DNA from: Lachnospiraceae bacterium
Lineage (GTDB): Bacteria; Bacillota; Clostridia; Lachnospirales; Lachnospiraceae
Direction of reading: 5' to 3'
Length of the DNA: 23,176 nucleotides
Assembly (NCBI GenBank): GCA_900755865.1
Contig: CAAEHZ010000284.1
Span: forward strand, 1 to 23,176
The notes beneath the pieces were generated by a model. It ran no database searches, was not told where the DNA came from, and saw only the letters and a list, made by a program, of their open reading frames with translations. A program made the position numbers and the translations under genes. This document shows positions 17,759 through 23,176 of this stretch, piece after piece. Every line of letters starts with the position of its first letter. The stretch's first letter is position 1.

Positions 17759-18748
17759 ATGCAGTGTACAGATATCGGAATTGATTTGGGTACAGCGAGC
17801 ATTTTAGTATACATCAGAGGAAAGGGAGTTGTATTAAAGGAGCCCTCTGTTGTGGCATTTGATAGAGATACAAATAAAATTAAGGCAATTGGAGAGGATG
17901 CGCGTCTGATGCTTGGAAGAACGCCGGGAAATATTGTGGCGGTAAGACCTCTGCGTCAGGGCGTTATTTCCGATTATACCGTAACGGAAAAAATGATGAA
18001 ATATTTCATCCAGAAGGCACTGGGCAGAAGAACCTTCAGAAAGCCCCGCATTGCGGTCTGCGTTCCCAGCGGTGTAACGGAGGTTGAAAAGAAAGCGGTA
18101 GAGGATGCAACCTATCAGGCAGGTGCGAGAGAGGTTGCCATCATTGAGGAGCCAATCGCAGCGGCAATCGGTGCGGGAATTGATATTTCCAAGCCCTGCG
18201 GAAATATGATTGTGGATATCGGCGGCGGTACTTCCGATATCGCGGTTATTTCTCTGGGTGGAACCGTTGTCAGTGCATCTATTAAGATTGCGGGGGATGA
18301 TTTTGACGAGGCAATCGTCCGATATATGAGAAAGAAGCACAATCTGTTAATTGGTGAGAGAACCGCGGAGGATTTGAAAATCAAAATCGGTTCCGCTTAT
18401 CCAAGGGCAGAGGTGGACTATATGGATGTAAGGGGACGTAATCTGGTGACAGGTCTTCCCAAGACAGTAAAGGTATCCTCCGAGGAAACGGAGGAGGCGT
18501 TGAAGGAAACTACAGCTCAGATTGTGGAAACCATTCACAGCGTTCTGGAAAAGACGCCGCCTGAGCTGGCAGCAGATATCGCTGACAGAGGAATTGTCCT
18601 GACAGGAGGCGGAAGCCTTTTAAGGGGTCTGGAGGAGTTGATTTCTGCAAAAACCGGAATCAATACCATGACAGCAGAAGACCCGATGACGGCGGTTGCA
18701 ATCGGTACCGGTAAGTATGTGGAGTTTTTGTCCGGTTACAGAGAGTAA
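17759..18748 (+). CDS. mbl: Rod shape-determining protein Mbl (MreB family actin homologue)
   Basis: 329-residue bacterial actin that forms membrane-associated filaments and guides lateral cell-wall synthesis. Actin-fold nucleotide-binding motifs are complete: phosphate-1 IGIDLGTASILVY near residue 6, phosphate-2 MIVDIGGGTSDIAV from ~150, adenosine-binding GIVLTGGGSLLRG from ~278. CVPSGVTEVEKKAV and EEPIAAAIGAG are further MreB signatures. ATG 17759 has AAAGGGG about 10 bases ahead. It is called Mbl rather than MreB because there is no mreCD here and it is directly followed by two flagellar rod genes, the same order as mbl-flhO-flhP in Bacillus subtilis. MreB remains possible by sequence alone. 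It is preceded by a terminator and a -10-like element, so it likely starts a new transcript. Confidence 0.93.
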   Translation: MQCTDIGIDLGTASILVYIRGKGVVLKEPSVVAFDRDTNKIKAIGEDARLMLGRTPGNIVAVRPLRQGVISDYTVTEKMMKYFIQKALGRRTFRKPRIAVCVPSGVTEVEKKAVEDATYQAGAREVAIIEEPIAAAIGAGIDISKPCGNMIVDIGGGTSDIAVISLGGTVVSASIKIAGDDFDEAIVRYMRKKHNLLIGERTAEDLKIKIGSAYPRAEVDYMDVRGRNLVTGLPKTVKVSSEETEEALKETTAQIVETIHSVLEKTPPELAADIADRGIVLTGGGSLLRGLEELISAKTGINTMTAEDPMTAVAIGTGKYVEFLSGYRE

Positions 18749-18779
18749 TTAAGACAGGATAAAGCGGAGGAAATATTCG

Positions 18780-19559
18780 GTGTTAAAGGGATTATATACA
18801 GCGTATACGGGGATGATTAATGAGCAGCACCGCATGGATACCATGACGAATAATCTGGCGAATGCGTCCACGGTGGGTTTTAAAAAGGAAGGGGCTACCA
18901 GCCAGTCCTTTGATGATATCCTGACAGTGAAAATCAAGGATCAGTCTGTCGGGCTGCAGAATGTACAGCGGATAGGAACGAACAATCCGGGGGTAAAGAT
19001 TGGTGAGAATTATACCGACTATACTCAGGGGTCTTTCCGTGTGACAGACAATACTTATGACCTTGCTCTGGGCGGAGAGGGCTTCTTTGCCATCGAATAT
19101 ACCAACAAGGCAGGAGAAACTTCTACCATGTATACAAGGGCCGGACAGTTTACCTTAAACAGGGACGGCTATCTGGTAAATGAAAACGGAGATTATGTCC
19201 TCGGAACCCAGAATCAGAGAATCCGCCTGAATACATTACAGGATTCGGAAATCAGCAGTAATGGAACCATTACCCAGAATGGTGTGGAAGTGGCAAGAAT
19301 CCAGGTGACTGATTTCGAGGATTATAATTATCTGGAGAAGTTTGGCGAAACCTACTACAGACCGGTGGAGGGAGCGAGGACAGTCCAGACCGGTGCAACT
19401 GTAAATTCCGGTTATCTGGAAATGTCCAATGTACAGGTGGTTTCGGAAATGGTAAATCTGATTGCGATTACAAGAGCCTACGAGAGTAATCAGAAGATTA
19501 TCCAGACCTATGATGATACATTGGATGTTGCGGTAAATCAGTTGGGAAGAGTACAGTAA
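18780..19559 (+). CDS. Flagellar basal-body rod protein, FlgF/FlhO-like
   Basis: 259-residue rod/hook-family protein. GTG 18780 is the start, with GGAGG (18766-18770) 9 bases ahead. The N terminus carries the axial-family rod motif (YTAYTGMINEQHRMD then NNLANASTVGFKKE). The C terminus has the matching helix (SNVQVVSEMVNLIAITRAYESNQKII). These termini pack as coiled coils in the flagellar axial structure; the middle is the surface-exposed part. Export is expected through the flagellar type III apparatus, and accordingly there is no signal peptide. It lies 31 bases after mbl. First of two paralogues in tandem; by position it corresponds to FlhO/FlgF, the proximal rod, but FlgF and FlgG cannot be separated reliably by eye. 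Confidence 0.9.
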   Translation: MLKGLYTAYTGMINEQHRMDTMTNNLANASTVGFKKEGATSQSFDDILTVKIKDQSVGLQNVQRIGTNNPGVKIGENYTDYTQGSFRVTDNTYDLALGGEGFFAIEYTNKAGETSTMYTRAGQFTLNRDGYLVNENGDYVLGTQNQRIRLNTLQDSEISSNGTITQNGVEVARIQVTDFEDYNYLEKFGETYYRPVEGARTVQTGATVNSGYLEMSNVQVVSEMVNLIAITRAYESNQKIIQTYDDTLDVAVNQLGRVQ

Positions 19560-19609
19560 TCAGTAACGGGGTATGATGCGCGGACAGTATGCGCGGAATG
19601 GAGTAAAAT

Positions 19610-20425
19610 ATGGTAAGAAGCTTATGGACAGCAGCAACGGGTATGATTGCACAGCAGACGAATCTGGATACGATTGCAAACAACCTTGCCAATGTAAATA
19701 CACAGGGATATAAGACACAGGTAAATGAATTTAAAACCCTGTTATATCAGACTCTTCAGACAGAAACAACCTCCGCCAACGGAGAACAGAAGCCGATTAG
19801 CGCTCAGGTGGGACTTGGTACGAGAAATTCCGCAATCAGTACAATCTTTAAACAGGGAAGCATGATTGCATCGGAGAGCGATACCGCTTTTGCACTGGAT
19901 GGCAAGGGATTTTTCGGTGTCCGGGGAGAGGACGGAAATACCTATTATACAAGAAACGGTAATTTCCTGTTTACTCTGGCATCCAACGGCAATATGCTGG
20001 CGACAACAGACGGCAATCCGGTACTCAGTACAACCGGACAGCCGATTATTCTGAACAATAACTATATCTTAAGTAAAATTACAGTTACCTCTGACGGACA
20101 GCTCTGCTATCCGGATGCAAAAAATAATCCGCAGCCGATTGGTATCAATATCGGGGTATTCCAGTTTAACAACCCGAATGGACTGGAAAGACTGGCAGAC
20201 AGCCTGTATGCGCAGACAGCAGCCAGCGGACAGCCGATTAATGAGGCAACCAACAATAATGTGGCAAAGACAAAGGTTTTGCAGAACTATCTGGAAGGCT
20301 CTAACGTTCAGGTAGCTGATGAAATGGTAAATATGATTGTGGCACAGCGTGCATACGAGCTGAACTCAAAGGCGATTACGGCTTCTGATGAGATGCTCCA
20401 GCAGGCAAATAATTTACGGCGGTAA
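19610..20425 (+). CDS. flgG: Flagellar basal-body rod protein, FlgG/FlhP-like
   Basis: 271-residue paralogue of the preceding protein, expected to form the distal rod. ATG 19610 has GGAG 6 bases ahead. N-terminal motif: LWTAATGMIAQQTNLDTIANNLANVNTQGYK. C-terminal motif: EGSNVQVADEMVNMIVAQRAYELNSKAI, which is closer to classical FlgG than the upstream copy. The central region GKGFFGVRGEDGNTYYTRNGNF is the conserved hook/rod beta domain. The 50-base gap ahead holds a 9-bp direct repeat ATGCGCGGA (19576-19584, 19589-19597) of unknown meaning. Probably one transcript with mbl and the next gene. Confidence 0.92.
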   Translation: MVRSLWTAATGMIAQQTNLDTIANNLANVNTQGYKTQVNEFKTLLYQTLQTETTSANGEQKPISAQVGLGTRNSAISTIFKQGSMIASESDTAFALDGKGFFGVRGEDGNTYYTRNGNFLFTLASNGNMLATTDGNPVLSTTGQPIILNNNYILSKITVTSDGQLCYPDAKNNPQPIGINIGVFQFNNPNGLERLADSLYAQTAASGQPINEATNNNVAKTKVLQNYLEGSNVQVADEMVNMIVAQRAYELNSKAITASDEMLQQANNLRR

Positions 20426-20449
20426 TAAGCAGCAGAAATGGAGATTGCT

Positions 20450-20800
20450 ATGGATATCAGCAGTATTGCTTCTATGTACAGTGATACATATGCAACGGCA
20501 GCAAATCAGGCTGCCTCAAAATTGCAGAACCAGATAGGCGGGACGGATTATTCCAAGGCTTCGGATGAGGAACTGATGGATGCCTGCAAGCAGTTTGAAG
20601 CCTATTTTATCGAACAGATGTATAAGGGAATGTTAAAAACGGTTCCTCAGAGTGAATATTCCTCCTCTGCTACCAGTACCATGATGGATTATTACAAGGA
20701 TCAGATGGTGCAGGGCATTGCAGAACAGACATCGGAACAGAGCGGACTCGGACTCGCACAGATGCTTTATGAACAGATGAAAAGAAATTACGGTTTATAA
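20450..20800 (+). CDS. Stand-alone flagellar rod-binding protein (FlgJ N-terminal domain type)
   Basis: 116-residue protein matching the rod-capping domain of FlgJ without its muramidase half. Key segments are DEELMDACKQFEAYFIEQMYKGMLKTVP and MMDYYKDQMVQGIAEQ, followed by GLGLAQMLYEQM, all typical of the rod-binding domain. Start ATG 20450 is preferred over ATG 20438 because GGAGA (20440-20444) precedes it at 5 bases. It lies directly after the two rod genes and before a terminator, so it completes a mbl-rod-cap operon. In species with this split form, the hole in peptidoglycan must be made by a separate hydrolase. Assembly role: caps or chaperones the growing rod. Confidence 0.88.
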   Translation: MDISSIASMYSDTYATAANQAASKLQNQIGGTDYSKASDEELMDACKQFEAYFIEQMYKGMLKTVPQSEYSSSATSTMMDYYKDQMVQGIAEQTSEQSGLGLAQMLYEQMKRNYGL

Positions 20801-20829
20801 AAAAGGGCTGCTTTTTAAGCAGCCTTTTT
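20801..20829 (+). terminator. Intrinsic terminator after the flagellar rod operon
   Basis: An 8-bp GC-rich stem (20806-20813 with 20817-20824), extended by flanking A-T and G-U pairs, with a T-run to 20829. It lies 20 bases before the recD2 start, leaving no room for a promoter, so recD2 may depend on read-through. Confidence 0.85.
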
Positions 20830-20848
20830 AGTAGGGAGAGCTTCCTGG

Positions 20849-23068
20849 ATGGAAACAATAAATGGCTATGTGGAGCATGTGATATTTCAAAACAGCGAGA
20901 ATGGCTATACGGTGATGAATCTGGTAGTGGACGGCGAGGAAATAACCTGTGTGGGGATGTGTAAGGGCTTAAGCCAGGGAGAAAATATCGCCGCCGAGGG
21001 AGATTATGTGGAACACCCTCTTTACGGGAAACAGTTTAAAATGGTTACCTACCGGATAGAGGCACCGAAGGACAGCGTCAGCATGGAGAGATATCTGGCT
21101 TCCGGGGCGATCAAGGGAATCGGGGCTGCGCTGGCAACCCGGATTGTAAAAAAATTTGGTGAGGACACCTTCCGGATTATTGAGGAAGAACCGGAACGGC
21201 TGGTGGAAGTAAAGGGCATCAGCGAGCGTAAGGCACAGGAAATTGCTGTGCAGATGGAAGAAAAGAAGGATTTGCGGGATGCACTGGTATATTTACAGCA
21301 GTTCGGCATTTCTAATACCCTTGCGGTGAAAATTTACAATACATATGGCATGAACCTGTACGGCGTGATGAAGGAAAATCCCTATCGGCTGGCGGAAGAT
21401 ATAAGCGGTATCGGCTTCCGGCTGGCGGATGAACTGGCGGCTAAAATCGGGATTCATACAGATTCGGATTACCGGATTCGGAGCGGTATTTTCTATGTGT
21501 TGCTGCAATCTACGGGGGAAGGACATACCTATCTGCCACTGCCCCTTCTTCTGGAACGGGCGGGAAGGCTTCTGGGTCTGCCCCGGGAGGCAGTCAGACC
21601 ACAGATTGATAATCTGATGATGGATAAAAAGCTTGTCATAAAAGGGGATAAGGTTTTTGCTTCCTCCTATTATTATATGGAATTGAATTGTGCCAGAATG
21701 TTATATGAAAGAAATTTGAAGCTGGAGGCGGAAGTACTGCCCTCCCAGGAGGCGCAGCTTGAAAAAAGGCTGGAAAGGCTGGCACAGAATTTGAAGATGG
21801 AGCTGGATGAGCTTCAGATAAGAGCGGTAATGGAGGCTGTCCGGAACGGTATTTTTATCCTTTCGGGAGGTCCCGGTACAGGAAAGACAACTACCATCAA
21901 TATGATGATTCACTACTTTGAATCGGAAGGGCTGGACATTTTTCTGGCGGCGCCTACCGGCAGAGCGGCGAAGCGCATGACGGAGGCTACCGGGTATGAG
22001 GCGAGAACCATCCACCGTATGCTGGAGCTGAACAGTGCCCTGTCTGATGAGGATACCAGAAAGGTCAGCTTTGAGCGGAATGAAGAAAATCCGCTGGAGG
22101 CGGACGTTATTATTATCGATGAAATGTCCATGGTGGACATCCAGCTTTTTCAGGCGCTTTTAAAGGCGGTGATACCCGGCACCAGACTGATTCTGGTGGG
22201 GGATGTCAATCAGCTTCCCAGCGTGGGGGCAGGGCAGGTACTGCGGGATTTGATAACAAGCGGAAAATTTCCCATGGTAGAGCTGAAAAAGATTTTCCGG
22301 CAGGCACAGGAAAGCGATATTGTTGTCAATGCCCATAAGATTAATGCGGGAGAACAGATTTCCTTTGACAATAAATCCAGAGATTTCTTCCTGCTGGAAA
22401 GAAATGATGTCAATGTGATTTACAAGCATATGATTCAACTGATTCAGGAAAAACTGCCCCGTTATGTGAAGGCGTCTGCTTATGATATTCAGGTGCTGAC
22501 ACCCATGCGGAAGGGAAGCCTTGGCTGCGAAACCCTGAACGGGATTCTGCAAAGATATCTGAATCCGCCGGATACGGGGAAAAAGGAGCATATCAGCGGA
22601 GATACTGTTTACAGAGAGGGCGACAAGGTCATGCAGGTGAAGAACAATTACCAGTTGGAATGGGAAATTGTCAGCCGTTATGGCATCCCTGTGGACAGAG
22701 GAATCGGGGTTTTTAACGGAGATATGGGAAGAATACGGGAAATCAATGAAGCAGCTTCCTGCCTTGTGGTGGAATATGACGAGCAGAAGCGGGTCACATA
22801 TCCCTTTGCCATGCTGGAGGAACTGGAATTATCCTATGCGGTGACAATCCACAAATCTCAGGGAAGCGAATATCCGGCGGTTATCCTGCCTCTTCTGACA
22901 GGACCGAGGATGCTTTTCAACAGGAATCTGCTCTATACGGCAATTACAAGGGCAAAAAGCTGTGTCACAATTCTGGGCAGCAGTGATACGGTGCGGAGCA
23001 TGATAGAAAATGTCAGTGAAAATAAAAGGTATACCGCGCTGGCAGAACGGATTCAAGAGATATTATAG
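20849..23068 (+). CDS. recD2: ATP-dependent 5'-3' DNA helicase RecD2
   Basis: 739-residue superfamily 1B helicase of the RecD2 type, found in bacteria that lack RecBCD; linked to DNA repair and replication-fork maintenance in Bacillus and Deinococcus. ATG 20849 has AGGGAGAG about 8 bases ahead. The N-terminal extension that separates RecD2 from RecD1 is present: an OB-like part (GEEITCVGMCKGL) and helix-hairpin-helix segments (IKGIGAALATRIVKKFG, VKGISERKAQEI, ISGIGFRLADELA). Helicase motifs: Walker A SGGPGTGKTTTI (K346), Walker B DVIIIDEMSMVD, motif III LVGDVNQLPSVGAG, late motifs VTIHKSQGSEYPAV and LLYTAITRAKS. All are intact. It sits between the flagellar rod operon and an unfinished gene, and a terminator lies between it and the former. 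Confidence 0.96.
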   Translation: METINGYVEHVIFQNSENGYTVMNLVVDGEEITCVGMCKGLSQGENIAAEGDYVEHPLYGKQFKMVTYRIEAPKDSVSMERYLASGAIKGIGAALATRIVKKFGEDTFRIIEEEPERLVEVKGISERKAQEIAVQMEEKKDLRDALVYLQQFGISNTLAVKIYNTYGMNLYGVMKENPYRLAEDISGIGFRLADELAAKIGIHTDSDYRIRSGIFYVLLQSTGEGHTYLPLPLLLERAGRLLGLPREAVRPQIDNLMMDKKLVIKGDKVFASSYYYMELNCARMLYERNLKLEAEVLPSQEAQLEKRLERLAQNLKMELDELQIRAVMEAVRNGIFILSGGPGTGKTTTINMMIHYFESEGLDIFLAAPTGRAAKRMTEATGYEARTIHRMLELNSALSDEDTRKVSFERNEENPLEADVIIIDEMSMVDIQLFQALLKAVIPGTRLILVGDVNQLPSVGAGQVLRDLITSGKFPMVELKKIFRQAQESDIVVNAHKINAGEQISFDNKSRDFFLLERNDVNVIYKHMIQLIQEKLPRYVKASAYDIQVLTPMRKGSLGCETLNGILQRYLNPPDTGKKEHISGDTVYREGDKVMQVKNNYQLEWEIVSRYGIPVDRGIGVFNGDMGRIREINEAASCLVVEYDEQKRVTYPFAMLEELELSYAVTIHKSQGSEYPAVILPLLTGPRMLFNRNLLYTAITRAKSCVTILGSSDTVRSMIENVSENKRYTALAERIQEIL

Positions 23069-23089
23069 TTATCAAAAAAAGTCGGAGAA

Positions 23090-23114
23090 GGGTTTCTTTT
23101 GAAAGGAGAAGCCC
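23090..23114 (+). promoter_or_regulatory. Hairpin that covers the ribosome site of the next gene
   Basis: 23090-23100 can pair with 23104-23114 (11 bp, three G-U pairs, 3-base loop). The right arm holds AGGAGA, the ribosome site of ATG 23115, and ends directly before that codon. The word GGAGAAG occurs twice (23084-23090 and 23105-23111), so an alternative unpaired site lies upstream of the hairpin. Confidence 0.4.
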
Positions 23115-23176
23115 ATGAAAAAACTGGAGCAAAAACAACAGAACGAAAGACAGCAAAAACAGCGAGCCGTAAGACA
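23115..23176 (+). CDS. Start of an unidentified protein (5' end only)
   Basis: Twenty codons are visible before the window ends. ATG 23115 has AAAGGAG (23102-23108) at 6 bases, so it is very likely a true start. The peptide is rich in Lys, Gln and Arg (MKKLEQKQQNERQQKQ). There is no recognisable domain yet and no signal peptide. Synteny in related Clostridia makes a comF-like phosphoribosyltransferase one possibility after recD2, but nothing in these residues shows it. Confidence 0.6.
   Translation, partial: MKKLEQKQQNERQQKQRAVR

Overview
The window looks like a chromosomal segment of a motile, Gram-positive, gut-type Clostridia, most likely Lachnospiraceae. This rests on gene content and order (ftsEX with a secreted M23 hydrolase and a CtpA-type protease; uvrBA; mbl followed by two flagellar rod genes; recD2), strong Gram-positive Shine-Dalgarno sites, GTG/TTG starts, and surface-protein style (FN3, Big_4-like and LysM modules). 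Genus cannot be fixed from the sequence. All genes found are on the + strand. I saw no tRNA, rRNA, CRISPR array, transposase or phage gene.

Layout. (1) 2-3849: division and cell-wall operon: ftsE (5' end outside the window), ftsX, a coiled-coil M23 peptidase, and an S41 protease, closed by a strong terminator. (2) 3850-4194: a non-coding stretch holding that terminator, a GAAC-N4-GTTC word that fits a LexA/SOS box, an extended -10 promoter, and a ~220-bp element with 26-27-bp terminal inverted repeats that looks like a MITE or structured repeat. (3) 4195-9218: uvrB and uvrA, the damage-recognition part of nucleotide excision repair, ending in a terminator. (4) 9219-17587: a gene with its own promoter encoding a secreted protein of about 2,700 residues. 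It combines a rhamnogalacturonan acetylesterase-type SGNH domain (CE12-like) with a family PL11 rhamnogalacturonan lyase, plus four related beta-sandwich modules, FN3 domains (one split by an inserted module), three Ig-like Big_4-type domains, a Pro/Thr and acidic linker, an unassigned C-terminal domain and a LysM repeat. (5) 17588-20829: terminator, then mbl with two rod proteins (FlgF- and FlgG-like) and a stand-alone rod-binding (FlgJ N-domain-like) protein, terminator. (6) 20849-23176: recD2 and the first 20 codons of a further gene.

How they work together. Regions 1, 3, 5 and 6 are ordinary core functions: regulated septal wall cleavage, DNA repair, and rod shape/flagellar rod assembly. 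The outlier is region 4, an accessory pectinase placed between uvrA and mbl without neighbouring transporters or other CAZymes. Its domain content predicts that one cell-wall-attached chain both removes acetyl groups from rhamnogalacturonan-I and cuts the backbone. This, with its nested-domain architecture, is the most noteworthy thing in the window.
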